Source of the DNA: CAIUGU01 sp965279735
GTDB taxonomy: Bacteria; Pseudomonadota; Gammaproteobacteria; Steroidobacterales; Steroidobacteraceae
DNA: 64,000 bases
NCBI GenBank assembly: GCA_965279735.1
Contig: OZ257260.1
Span: 1,302,001-1,366,000 of the forward strand
Direction of reading: 5' to 3'
The notes below the pieces were generated by a model that was not told the DNA's origin, made no database searches, and saw only the letters and a program-made list of their open reading frames with translations. Below, piece after piece: positions 42,339 to 51,133 of the stretch (position 1 is the stretch's first letter; each line of letters starts with the position of its first letter). Made by a program: the position numbers and the translations under genes.

Positions 42339-43352
42339 ATGTCAATTGCACGCCTGACTCGTCGTTCGTTTCTGACTGCAGCCGTCGCGCTACCCGCGAT
42401 CATTTCGGCACCCGTTCGCGCGGCGGAATTCACTTTTGCGCAGTACCACAACCAGACCGCCGATACCCCACTCCATCGCAATCTGGTGCAGATGTGGGAA
42501 GCCATCTCGCGCGAGACGAATGGCCGCGTAGTCACGCGCGTTTATCCGGAGAACAACGGCCTGACGGGTGGCGATCAGGACGCGTTGAAGATGCTTTTGT
42601 CCGGCGAGGTGACGTTTTTTACCTTGATGGGAGGCATCCTGGGCCAGGTAAGTCCCATTGCCGAAGCACAACAACTCCCTTTTGCCTTCCCCTCGGCGGC
42701 GGCAGCGCACAAGACCATGGACGGCCCGTTCGGGCGCTATATCGCGGAGACGCTGGCGGCGAAGAACATCCATCTCTTTCCGGTCTGCAGCTTCGACAAT
42801 GGCATGCGCCAGGTTGCAAGCGTGGAGAAAGCGCTCACCAAGCCCGAGGATTTCAGGGGCGTGCGGATTCGGGTGCCGCCGGGACAGGTGATCGCCGATA
42901 CATTCCGCGCTTTCGGTGCCGAACCGGTCACTACGACGGCAAATCAGATTCTCGCAGCCATGCAGTCAGGTCGCGTCGAAGCGCAGGAGAATCCGCTTGC
43001 CGTGATCGAAGGCTTCAAACTTTATGAGGTGACGAAGCACATCAGCATGACCAACCACATCTGGTCGGGTTTCAACCTGATGGCGCATCGCCCCACCTGG
43101 ACAAAACTGCCCGACGAGATCCGAACGATAGTCACACGCAACGTCACCCTCTACGTGCAACGTCAGCGCGCCGAACAACAGGCTTTCAACGTCGGTCTCG
43201 AAGCCACGCTGTCTGGACGCGGAATCACTTTCCACCAGGTCGACCAGGCCGCCTTCCGGCAACGCCTGTCTGGCGTGTACGCGGCCTGGAAGGAAAAAGT
43301 CGGCGCTCGCGGCTGGGCGATGCTCGAGGGCGAAGTAGGACGACTGGGGTAG
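42339..43352 (+). CDS. TRAP transporter substrate-binding protein (DctP family)
   Basis: The 337-residue periplasmic binding protein has a Tat-like signal (RLTRRSFLTAAVALPAIISA). DctP-family segments include RVYPENNGLTGGDQDALKM, ALTKPEDFRGVRIRVPPG with the ligand-carboxylate Arg, and SGRVEAQENPLAVI. No DctQ or DctM membrane genes are in the window, so it is an orphan here. An organic acid ligand is likely from the family. Confidence 0.9.
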   Translation: MSIARLTRRSFLTAAVALPAIISAPVRAAEFTFAQYHNQTADTPLHRNLVQMWEAISRETNGRVVTRVYPENNGLTGGDQDALKMLLSGEVTFFTLMGGILGQVSPIAEAQQLPFAFPSAAAAHKTMDGPFGRYIAETLAAKNIHLFPVCSFDNGMRQVASVEKALTKPEDFRGVRIRVPPGQVIADTFRAFGAEPVTTTANQILAAMQSGRVEAQENPLAVIEGFKLYEVTKHISMTNHIWSGFNLMAHRPTWTKLPDEIRTIVTRNVTLYVQRQRAEQQAFNVGLEATLSGRGITFHQVDQAAFRQRLSGVYAAWKEKVGARGWAMLEGEVGRLG

Positions 43353-43354
43353 CG

Positions 43355-44179
43355 CTACTGCACGAGCTTCGTAACGATCTCGCGCACGATCGCTTTCTGG
43401 CCTTGCAGATTGGGATGGACGCCATCGTCGAGAATCAATTGCGCACCGGATTCTCCTGCAAAGACAGGCCGCAGATCCACCGCCGGACCACCCAGACCGA
43501 GCATCGCTTCGCTGATGGCGTGGACATCGTTGCGTGCCCAGAAGGTTGCCATTGGAGTCCAGAACCAGTGGCCGACAATGCGTTCCTCGATGACCGGGAC
43601 CGGGGTGACCCACAGCCAGCGGGCTTTTCCATGGCGCGCCGCATAGTCGCGAAAAGCAGATAGATTCCGGCGCGTCTCGTTGAGGCTGACCTGTATCGGT
43701 TCCGCTACCCCACCGAAGCGACGGGCATCGTTGACGCCTGCCAGACAGATGACCCACTCGGGATGAAGCGCGAGCGTAGGCGGCACGCGGAACATGATCT
43801 GCGGGGTCGATTCGCCAGACGCACCGGCATTGACGAGCTTGATCTGGTCCTGGGGCCGACGCAGCTCGAGCACCTGTCGCAGGATCTCGAGCCAGGATTG
43901 CAGGTCATCGGTGATGCTGTCGCCCAGACCAACGATGGTGCTGCCTTGCGAAAATGGCAGGCGATCAACCGCCTTCGCAAAGGAAGCATCGCCCAACAGG
44001 TCTTCTGCTACCTGCCGCACTTCGGCGGCAAGCTGTGCGCGTACTTGCGTGAGAACCGTCGCGTCGATCTTGAGCAGATCAGCCAGCAGCATGTCGTGCA
44101 CGCCGGGTAACGGCGGAAGAATTTTTTCTACATGGATGAGCCGGACCAGGAAACGCAACGGATCTTCAGCGGCACTCAT
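43355..44179 (-). CDS. SGNH/GDSL hydrolase family protein
   Basis: The 274-residue protein has the nucleophile block GLGDSITDDLQSW near residue 85, VNAGASGES (block II Gly), CLAGVNDARRF (block III Asn) and DDGVHPNLQGQK (block V Asp-x-x-His). It would be an esterase or lipase-like hydrolase. The first 80 residues are helical with no signal peptide. It is convergent with the TRAP gene, two bases apart. Confidence 0.88.
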   Translation of the reverse strand: MSAAEDPLRFLVRLIHVEKILPPLPGVHDMLLADLLKIDATVLTQVRAQLAAEVRQVAEDLLGDASFAKAVDRLPFSQGSTIVGLGDSITDDLQSWLEILRQVLELRRPQDQIKLVNAGASGESTPQIMFRVPPTLALHPEWVICLAGVNDARRFGGVAEPIQVSLNETRRNLSAFRDYAARHGKARWLWVTPVPVIEERIVGHWFWTPMATFWARNDVHAISEAMLGLGGPAVDLRPVFAGESGAQLILDDGVHPNLQGQKAIVREIVTKLVQ

Positions 44180-44239
44180 TCTTATTGTCCTCAAGGTTGA
44201 ACACCGGCAAACCGAAGGATGCTGCGGACCGGCAATTAA

Positions 44240-44635
44240 TTACTGGTTGAATGTGCACTTCAAGAAGCGCACGGTCGCTTCGGGCGCTGGATCCAGTTTC
44301 AGCGTGTGCCACAGGAACTGTGAATCAGAGCTGGCGATGAGTGCGTCTCTTTCACTGCCGACAGTCCACAGGAAGGGCCCGGCGGGGGACCGGGCTTCCA
44401 TCTCCGCTTGTGTGTCGCCATAGGTGAGAGTGTAGCCTCCCGCGCCTTCTGGCCCGACGGTTCGTGGCTCCATGCGAAAGATCACTCCACCCGTGCCGGG
44501 CTGGCAGCTGCCGGCTGCATCGCAGGTGCGTACTATCGCGCAGTCGAGAATCCGCACTGCACCCTCGGACAGGGTCATGCCTGGATACAACGCGATGAGG
44601 CCGAATATGGCGGCCAAAGAGTTGGTTTTATTCAC
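44240..44635 (-). CDS. Small exported hypothetical protein
   Basis: The 131-residue protein has an N-terminal hydrophobic segment (NSLAAIFGLIALYPGMTLSEG) and four cysteines (DCAIVRTC, GSCQ, KCTFNQ). The mature part looks beta-rich. I do not recognise the family. The cysteines could form two disulphides in the periplasm. Confidence 0.7.
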   Translation of the reverse strand: MNKTNSLAAIFGLIALYPGMTLSEGAVRILDCAIVRTCDAAGSCQPGTGGVIFRMEPRTVGPEGAGGYTLTYGDTQAEMEARSPAGPFLWTVGSERDALIASSDSQFLWHTLKLDPAPEATVRFLKCTFNQ

Positions 44636-44744
44636 GTCCTGCCCCCAGCGCGATGTTCAATATGAGCGTCGAACCGTATTCGATGCAGCATATCGACTCA
44701 GGAGCGGGAACGGAATCCGGCTGCGGATGCGTAGCCTGAGGAGT

Positions 44745-44786
44745 TAAAAGCAAGAAGGCCCGGAGCATTTGTGCCCCAGGCCTTCT
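44745..44786 (-). terminator. Terminator of the glycine-zipper gene
   Basis: On the minus strand AGAAGGCC (44786-44779) pairs with GGCCTTCT (44760-44753) and is followed by TGCTTTT. It starts 20 bp after the stop codon of the glycine-zipper gene. Confidence 0.8.
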
Positions 44787-44806
44787 GCAGAAACTAAACG
44801 AATGGG

Positions 44807-45325
44807 CTAGATATCCAGCCGGCCGTCTTTCACTGGAATCCTGGTGCCGGGGTCATGATCCATGTGGATCGTATGCTGCTGACCGTCGAGCATGTAGACG
44901 ACCTTGTAGCCGTCATCCACTTTCTGGCTGTCGTAGGTCGTTGCGCAGCGCTGCTCCACCACGGTCTCGGTGCTGCCGTTCTGGATCCTTTTCTGGATCT
45001 GATTGCCGGCCACTCCGCCTGCGGCAGCGCCCGCTACGGTAGCGATCTTCTTGCCGTCTCCGCCACCTACCTGGTTGCCGAGGAGCCCACCCACAACGGC
45101 ACCGATACCCGTGCCGACCAGACGGTTGTCATCCTTGACCTCCTTCTGTCGAGTCACCTGCTCGTCGCGGCATTCCTCTTTGGGAGTCTTGATGGTGCGT
45201 GTCACGGGCGTCACGCTGACAACCTGTGCGCCAGCGGTATTCATCGCCTTGTAACCTGCAAACGCGCCGCCAGCCGTTATGACAGCAGCGCCGACAATGG
45301 CCCCAATCGTGAAATTCTTGTTCAT
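44807..45325 (-). CDS. Glycine-zipper 2TM-domain envelope protein
   Basis: The 172-residue protein has an N-terminal signal or anchor (FTIGAIVGAAVITAGGAFAGY), a glycine zipper GTGIGAVVGGLLGNQVGGGDG, GKKIATVAGAAAGGVAGNQI, and a C-terminal beta domain with QRCATTYDSQKVDDGYKVVY. This resembles SlyB/Rick-17kDa-type outer-membrane proteins, but no lipobox cysteine is visible. The start ATG 45325 follows GGGAG. Confidence 0.82.
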   Translation of the reverse strand: MNKNFTIGAIVGAAVITAGGAFAGYKAMNTAGAQVVSVTPVTRTIKTPKEECRDEQVTRQKEVKDDNRLVGTGIGAVVGGLLGNQVGGGDGKKIATVAGAAAGGVAGNQIQKRIQNGSTETVVEQRCATTYDSQKVDDGYKVVYMLDGQQHTIHMDHDPGTRIPVKDGRLDI

Positions 45326-45495
45326 CGTGATCTCCCGTGATGGCTCACTCGCAGGGAGTGGCCTTACACGCAGAGTCTGGCTTGCGGGGTCATGGAAGCG
45401 TAGTCGACACCGCCACCCTTCTGCTGTCAGCGCGGTCCCACACGAACCCACGCCCACGATTGTTCCCAGATGGCGATCGTTCCCGGCTGAAATGA

Positions 45496-45768
45496 TTACG
45501 GCGCAGTGGCTACGTGGGGAAACTGGTAGATCTGATTTGCGAGGTTGATGGCAGTCTTGCGCAGCCAAGGATAGGCCTTCATGCCGTCCGCCACCCACTT
45601 GAGTTCGAGCGCTGCAACCATCGGCGCACAGTCGATCGCGAGAGTGCGGTGGACGCGCCACAGCATCGGCTCCAGGTGCGTGAGGTTCGCCATGCTGACT
45701 CGCCGCTGTAAAGCCTTGAGCTCGCCCTGGGCAGCGATCCATTCGTCGTAAGGCAATGTCGTATCCAT
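45496..45768 (-). CDS. Small hypothetical protein
   Basis: The 90-residue protein starts MDTTLPYDEWIAAQGELKALQRR. It has a good ribosome-binding site (GGAGGGTACTG before ATG 45768) and a helical, Trp-rich composition. I recognise no family. A terminator-like hairpin lies just upstream of its ribosome-binding site (45803-45831). Confidence 0.65.
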   Translation of the reverse strand: MDTTLPYDEWIAAQGELKALQRRVSMANLTHLEPMLWRVHRTLAIDCAPMVAALELKWVADGMKAYPWLRKTAINLANQIYQFPHVATAP

Positions 45769-45796
45769 CAGTACCCTCCATGAAGGAAAGCCCTTA

Positions 45797-45831
45797 AGGA
45801 AAAGCCCGGAGCGGCAGTGCCAATCCGGGCT
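45797..45831 (-). terminator. Terminator-like hairpin just before a small gene
   Basis: On the minus strand AGCCCGGA (45831-45824) pairs with TCCGGGCT (45810-45803), followed by TTTTCC. It ends 29 bp before ATG 45768, and no gene lies upstream on this strand, so it may be a leader attenuator or end a small RNA. Confidence 0.55.
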
Positions 45832-46023
45832 CGGAGCAGTGGCCCAACATCTAGAGGGGTCCATCAGCTGTTAGGGTTATCGTCCCAAATCAGCGGGACT
45901 TGAGAAAGCCGGACAACTTCGCCAGCATGTGTAGGCGGACTCTGACGGCGATCAGAAGCCCGCCTGCCCTGCTGAGCTAGCCGGGCGACAGCAAAACAGA
46001 AGCAGAACTTGGGGGAAAACACG

Positions 46024-46500
46024 ATGCGAAGACTGATGTTCTCGGGCGCGTTGCCAGTGTTGGCGGGTGTTCTCACCGTTGCCGGGGTGGCGCAGGCGCA
46101 CCACTCCTTTGCGATGTTCGATGCAACAAAACAGACGCTCGTGGAAGGAACGGTCTCTGCCTGGAAGTACAACAATCCGCACGTCTGGCTGATGATCGAT
46201 GCGCCCGATGCCACCGGCCAGATGAAAACGTGGAGTTTTGAAGGCGGTGGGCCGGTACGCGTTACCCGTCAAGGCGTGGATGGCCACACCTACAAGAAAG
46301 GCGACAAGCTGCGGGTTGTCATGAGTCCCATCAGGGACGGCCGGCCAGCAGGTGGCATCTGTTTCGCGATCGACCCCGACGGCAAGATGACCCAGCCCAA
46401 TGACGGCGCCTGTGAGGCGCAGGAAGTCTATGTGCGCTGGAAAGCCAAGGGCTGGCTCGACACCGCCAAGCATCTCGAGACCCATCCCTTCGCCGACTGA
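46024..46500 (+). CDS. Exported DUF6152 family protein
   Basis: The 158-residue protein has a signal peptide (MRRLMFSGALPVLAGVLTVA) cut near AQAHHSF. HHSFAMFD followed by VEGTVSAWKYNNPHVWLMI matches DUF6152, a small family common in steroid- and aromatic-degrading proteobacteria. Function is unknown. It starts a three-gene same-strand set with DUF3237 and a carboxymuconolactone-decarboxylase-like gene. Confidence 0.85.
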   Translation: MRRLMFSGALPVLAGVLTVAGVAQAHHSFAMFDATKQTLVEGTVSAWKYNNPHVWLMIDAPDATGQMKTWSFEGGGPVRVTRQGVDGHTYKKGDKLRVVMSPIRDGRPAGGICFAIDPDGKMTQPNDGACEAQEVYVRWKAKGWLDTAKHLETHPFAD

Positions 46501-46546
46501 ACCCGCGCGTTTTCAGATACACCCGTCACTCGCCAGGAGAAGCGCG

Positions 46547-47119
46547 ATGAAGAGACGCGATATGTTGACGCTGGTGGCAGGAACGCTAGGCAGCGCCGGC
46601 TTGCCGCTCGTACAAGCGGCCGAGTCATCCGGATGGGCGGCACCGGAATTTGATGTTCCTCGTCCCGAGCTGGTGCTTGAACTCATCGTCACCTGTTCGA
46701 AGCCCGAAACGATCAGTCCGGAAACCGGCAGCAAGGACGGCCAGCGTCGCACCATCTGGCCGATCATCGGCGGGACGTTCGTCGGCAACGATATCCGGGG
46801 CGTGGTTGTCCCGGGTGGCGGCGATTTTCCGGTGATCCGGCCTGATGGCGTCACGGTCATCGACGCGTTGTATCGCCTGCGGACCGACGATGGCATGACG
46901 ATCATCATTCACAACAAGGGACTCGCGATTCCCGGGGATCTGCCAGCAGCGACGAAATATCGCCTGTCGCCAGAGTTCACAGCGCCGCAGGGCAAGTACG
47001 ACTGGCTGAACAGGAATGTCTTCATCGCGAACCTCACCACTAGGTTTCCGCAGGAGAAGCGCCTTGCGAAGTCCGAGAACGAGAATGACCGGATGATCCA
47101 CGTCTATCGCCTTGGCTAG
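46547..47119 (+). CDS. Exported DUF3237 family protein
   Basis: The 190-residue protein has a short export signal with Arg pairs (MKRRDMLTLVAGTLGSAGLP) and the DUF3237 core: GRRTIWPIIGG-like (QRRTIWPIIGGTFVGNDIRG), PGGGDFPVIRPDGV and YDWLNRNVFI near the end. AGGAGA precedes ATG 46547. DUF3237 proteins are beta-barrel-like with unknown chemistry. Confidence 0.85.
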   Translation: MKRRDMLTLVAGTLGSAGLPLVQAAESSGWAAPEFDVPRPELVLELIVTCSKPETISPETGSKDGQRRTIWPIIGGTFVGNDIRGVVVPGGGDFPVIRPDGVTVIDALYRLRTDDGMTIIIHNKGLAIPGDLPAATKYRLSPEFTAPQGKYDWLNRNVFIANLTTRFPQEKRLAKSENENDRMIHVYRLG

Positions 47120-47167
47120 CGTGTGAGCCCTGCCCCCTTCGTGCACTGGAAACAGAAAGAGGTCCCC

Positions 47168-47824
47168 ATGAGATCCCTGCTATTGCTTCTCGCCGCTGTG
47201 TCATTGACCGTCCAGGCGGCCGCGCCCACGCTTCCAGCCGATATCGATCCGCAATCCTATTCCCGCCTCCCCTTCGTTACCCGTAGCAGCCTTGATGCCG
47301 AAGGCAAGCGGATTTTCGATGCGATCAATACCGCGGTGACGGGCAAGCAGGAAGAGCTGCCCCGCATGGGCCCTCCGGCCGCCAGCATGTACAGCATCGC
47401 GGTGGCGGAGCCCTACGACAAGATGAACCAGCTTCTGCGCAAGACGGTCGTGGGCCCGGCCTATTTCGAGATCTCGACACTCGTTGCCGCAAGAGAGTAT
47501 GACCAAGAGTACGAATGGGGCGGTCACGAACCTGCTGCCGTGCGCGCAGGTGTGGCGGCTGCCACGATCGATGTCATCCGGTACAACCGATCGACTGCGG
47601 GTCTTCCCGAGAAGGACCGCGTCGTGATTGATTTCGGCCGCCAGCTGCTCAAACAGCACAAACTGGATTCTGCCCTGTACGCCAAAGTCGTCGAACTCTT
47701 TGGCAAGCAGGGAATGGTCGAACTTTCGATGAGCCTGGGTGACTATGTCATGACGGCGATTCTTCTGAATACCGTCGATCAGCGCCTGCCGCCGGGACGC
47801 GAAGCGAATCTGCCACCGAAATAA
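47168..47824 (+). CDS. Exported carboxymuconolactone decarboxylase (AhpD-fold)-like protein
   Basis: The 218-residue protein has a signal peptide (MRSLLLLLAAVSLTVQAAAP). The helical core EISTLVAAREYDQEYEWGGHEP resembles CMD family helices, but the redox C-x-x-C of AhpD is absent, and E/H residues occupy the region. The start ATG 47168 follows AAGAGG. It closes the DUF6152-DUF3237-CMD set and is convergent with the TonB receptor gene. Confidence 0.8.
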   Translation: MRSLLLLLAAVSLTVQAAAPTLPADIDPQSYSRLPFVTRSSLDAEGKRIFDAINTAVTGKQEELPRMGPPAASMYSIAVAEPYDKMNQLLRKTVVGPAYFEISTLVAAREYDQEYEWGGHEPAAVRAGVAAATIDVIRYNRSTAGLPEKDRVVIDFGRQLLKQHKLDSALYAKVVELFGKQGMVELSMSLGDYVMTAILLNTVDQRLPPGREANLPPK

Positions 47825-47896
47825 ACGCGGCCCAAAGTAACCGCAGCCCAAAATAAATGCGGATGTAAGCGCCGCGCCGGCAGTGTCCCGAGTAGA

Positions 47897-50149
47897 TTAC
47901 GGGGCAGTGCCGAGCGCGTATTCGAAGCCCAGCCAGAAGTTGCGCGGCGTGCCTGGCGATGAGAAACGCTGGACCGGTCCAGGTCCCACGCCTTCGAGTG
48001 GCATGTTGTCCCCGTCAAACGCATTGCGATTCCTGGCGCCCAGGGACGCATAGCGGCGATCGAACACATTGTCGACGGTGGCGAACAGCCGCAGCTGGTC
48101 AGTGGCCTGGTACCTGAAACGCAGATTGGTGTTTATGTAGCCAGGGATGGGCCGCTGCACATTGTGCTCGTCACCTCGCAGGTACTGGCTCGATGACCAC
48201 CTGACATCCACTCCGACAACGAATCCGCGAGGCAGGGAATACTCGCCGAGCAGCTTTACGGTGTGCAGGGGAATGCCGGGAAGGCGATCGCCAGCCCGAA
48301 CCGGAATGGTCGGCGGTTCCGACGGATCCGCTGCATTCGAGACAGGATTGAAGAGGTCGACGTTCGCTGCAAACGCAGCTTTCACCAGCGAGTAGCTGGC
48401 GCTCCAGTCGAGCCCTCCGATATGGCCTGACATGGCTGCATCGAGACCCCGGCGACGCGTCGCTTCCACATTGGCGAAGAAGCCCTGGCTGTTGCCGACG
48501 GCAGTGAACAGGATGTCATCCTGCAACTCACTGGCGAATACCGTCAGCCGCCATGCAATGGCACGTGGGAGATTCCCGCGGAGACCAGCCTCCCAGGTCC
48601 TGACCGTCACGGCCTTGAGCGGCGGATCGGCCACGAAGCCAACTGGCAACGAGCAGGGAGCATTCTCGTCGGCGCAGGCCAGCTCCACCCCCGTAGGGGC
48701 CCTTGATCCTTCGTTGTATCCCACGTAACCGCTGGCATCGGGATTGATTGCATAGGTCAGCCCGAGTGCCGGGTTGACGCGATGGAATGAGTGGCGACCA
48801 TCGAGCTCTTCTTCCGTGCCACTCCGGTCTTCCAGCGCCACCTCCGCACGATTGAAGCGCAGCGAAGCGGTCCCCTGCAGGCGGGGCGTCAACGCCAACG
48901 AGTCAAAGGCGTACAGGCCGAAGTAGGTGTTGGTGCCGTTGACATCGGTGTCGATCGCGAACTGCCCTTCTCCCTCAGTGCCCCGATCCTCCGTGAAAGT
49001 GGCCTCCTGTGCGGACTGCTGGAATCGTGCCCTACCGCGGTCCACGCTCAAGCCCACCGTGAACTCGTTGTTCCTGCCTCCGATTTCATTGGTGCCGGAC
49101 AGCTGGAGCGTGCCGCCCTGCGTGCGCTGGGCCGTCTGCGTACGACGATTCTCTGCTTCATAGGCATCATCGTCAGGATCGATGGGAGTTCCCGCATCAT
49201 CGAATTCCGCATCTGCATTGAAGGTCTCGATGTCGAGCCTGCGCCAGTAGGCGTTGGCACTCAGCGCCAAACCCTCCCGCAGGCGTGTCTGGCTCGACAG
49301 GATCAGGAAATCCAGTTGCGGCCGGGTCTGGTCGGGATGCGTGTAGACCGCATCGCGTTGCTCCTCCAGGAGAGGATCAGGAGCGAGCCCGTTGCCAACC
49401 AGCGTATTGTCGGCGCGAGTGTAACTGAGGTGCCAGGCGGTGCGATCACCCGTGTAGCCACCCTTGAGAAACACCTGCCTGACTTCGGACGGCGATTCCT
49501 TCCGCCAGCCGTCTTCCTCGAAGTAACTGGCCGCCGCATATCCATCCCATGCGCCCGCTGATCCACCCACGTTGAGATCAGCGCTCCTGCGCCCGAACGA
49601 GCCGCTCGACAGTCCCAGGCTTGCGCCGCGATCACGGCCGGAACGGGTACGCAATGACAGCGCGCCGCCCAGCGTATTGAGGCCGAACACTGGATTCGCG
49701 CCCGGAATCAGGTCCACCCGATCGAGCGCCAGCATGGGGATCAGGTCCCAAAGAACAGTGTCGCCAAACGATTCGTTGATGCGGACCCCATCCACGAAGA
49801 CGGACAGTCCTATCGGATTGCCGAGCAGCGGCGAAGCAGTGAAACCCCGAAAGCTGACATCGGGCTGGAAGGGATTCGATTGCGCTTCGTTGATCGTGAC
49901 ACCGCTCAGCATGTCATCGGCCAGTTCGGCGATGTTGCGCGCTCGCCTGAGCTGCAGGGTTTCGGCAGTGACTGTCTGCACGTCTGCAGGAAAGCGGTCG
50001 CGTGGAACCTCCTGACCTTCCAGCGGCGCGGTGACAATGATCGCGGGTGAGTCCGCTGCATCCGCTGCCGTCGCAAGTATTGCCAAAGCAGTCCATGCAA
50101 AGCCTGACGCCATTGGACCCGATGGAAAGAAGCGTCTGCATGGATGCAT
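47897..50149 (-). CDS. TonB-dependent outer-membrane receptor
   Basis: The product is about 750 residues with a signal peptide (MASGFAWTALAILATAADA after a short lead). The plug domain contains IAELADDMLSGVTINEAQSNPFQPDVSFRG and VFVDGVRINESFGD. A 22-strand barrel follows, ending in an aromatic-containing strand NFWLGFEYALG. It would import a siderophore or other ligand using TonB. ATG 50149 or 50113 is likely; the longer open frame to 50317 is not. Confidence 0.9.
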   Translation of the reverse strand: MHPCRRFFPSGPMASGFAWTALAILATAADAADSPAIIVTAPLEGQEVPRDRFPADVQTVTAETLQLRRARNIAELADDMLSGVTINEAQSNPFQPDVSFRGFTASPLLGNPIGLSVFVDGVRINESFGDTVLWDLIPMLALDRVDLIPGANPVFGLNTLGGALSLRTRSGRDRGASLGLSSGSFGRRSADLNVGGSAGAWDGYAAASYFEEDGWRKESPSEVRQVFLKGGYTGDRTAWHLSYTRADNTLVGNGLAPDPLLEEQRDAVYTHPDQTRPQLDFLILSSQTRLREGLALSANAYWRRLDIETFNADAEFDDAGTPIDPDDDAYEAENRRTQTAQRTQGGTLQLSGTNEIGGRNNEFTVGLSVDRGRARFQQSAQEATFTEDRGTEGEGQFAIDTDVNGTNTYFGLYAFDSLALTPRLQGTASLRFNRAEVALEDRSGTEEELDGRHSFHRVNPALGLTYAINPDASGYVGYNEGSRAPTGVELACADENAPCSLPVGFVADPPLKAVTVRTWEAGLRGNLPRAIAWRLTVFASELQDDILFTAVGNSQGFFANVEATRRRGLDAAMSGHIGGLDWSASYSLVKAAFAANVDLFNPVSNAADPSEPPTIPVRAGDRLPGIPLHTVKLLGEYSLPRGFVVGVDVRWSSSQYLRGDEHNVQRPIPGYINTNLRFRYQATDQLRLFATVDNVFDRRYASLGARNRNAFDGDNMPLEGVGPGPVQRFSSPGTPRNFWLGFEYALGTAP

Positions 50150-50344
50150 GTGGACGAGCGTAGAGTGCGTGGATGGACGACGCAAGCAGACAAGAAAAGC
50201 GATGGCCCTTATCGATAAGGGTTCCGCGTCGTTGTGCAACGCGATTGGCTGGGCCTCGCGAGTGATGTGTCCAGCTTCATCCACGAGAGTTGCAACCGTC
50301 CGGCTGCACATCGACAATCATTGCCAACAGAATGGAGGTCCGGA

Positions 50345-51085
50345 ATGAAAAGCCCTGCCCGTGGATTGAATCGTCGTCGTTTCATGCAATTGGCTGGAAC
50401 CGCGGCTGTCGCCCTTCCCTTTGCAGGTGTCACGCATTTCGGGTACGCCGCGAGCGCCCCCGGCAAACTCAAGATCGGCATCGTGGGCTCGGGCAACGTG
50501 GGCACTGCATTGGGTCGGACTTGGGCACAAGCCGGTCACCAGGTGATGTTCTCGTCTCGCAGTCTCGACGCTGACAGGAAACTGGCCTCTGAGATTGGCG
50601 CAAATGCGAGTGCCGGCACCACACAACAGGCCGTGGCGTTCGGTGACGTCGTGCTGTTCGCGGTTCCTTACGGAGCTCTCCCCGCCCTCGGCAAGGAACT
50701 TGGGAGCGCCCTCAAGGGCAAGGTCGTGGTCGACGCCTGCAACCCCTTCCCGGATCGTGACGGCGAAATCGCAACCTGGGCTCGCGAGAAAGGGGCCGGC
50801 CTTGCATCGGCCGAACTGCTTCCGGGCGCCCGCATCGTGCGTGGTTTCAACGCAATTCCTGCGGCCAAAATGGGTGCGGCATACAAGGAACCGCAGCGCA
50901 TTGGAATGCCCATCGCCGGCGATGATGCTCAAGCCATCGAAGTGGTCACGCGTCTGGTCCGCGACATTGGCTACGAGCCCGTGCTTGTCGGCGGCCTTGC
51001 GATGGGCAAGCACCTCATCCCTGGAAGTCCGCTGGCGGGCGAACGATCAGCGGACGAAGTCCGGAAGGTTGTCGCCGGACTTTGA
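50345..51085 (+). CDS. Tat-exported F420-dependent NADP oxidoreductase-like protein
   Basis: The 246-residue protein has a twin-arginine signal (LNRRRFMQLAGTAAVALPF) followed by a Rossmann fold: KIGIVGSGNVGTALGRTWAQAG, SSRSLDADRKLASEIG, VVLFAVPYGALPALG and VVDACNPFPDRDG. This is the F420H2:NADP oxidoreductase-like family; most members use NADPH only. GGAGG precedes ATG 50345. A dinucleotide-binding protein outside the cytoplasm is unusual. Confidence 0.85.
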   Translation: MKSPARGLNRRRFMQLAGTAAVALPFAGVTHFGYAASAPGKLKIGIVGSGNVGTALGRTWAQAGHQVMFSSRSLDADRKLASEIGANASAGTTQQAVAFGDVVLFAVPYGALPALGKELGSALKGKVVVDACNPFPDRDGEIATWAREKGAGLASAELLPGARIVRGFNAIPAAKMGAAYKEPQRIGMPIAGDDAQAIEVVTRLVRDIGYEPVLVGGLAMGKHLIPGSPLAGERSADEVRKVVAGL

Positions 51086-51133
51086 GAAGACTGCGTTCCG
51101 TCGTTGCAGCAGCGTCGTTGAGGGTCGGTCGCG

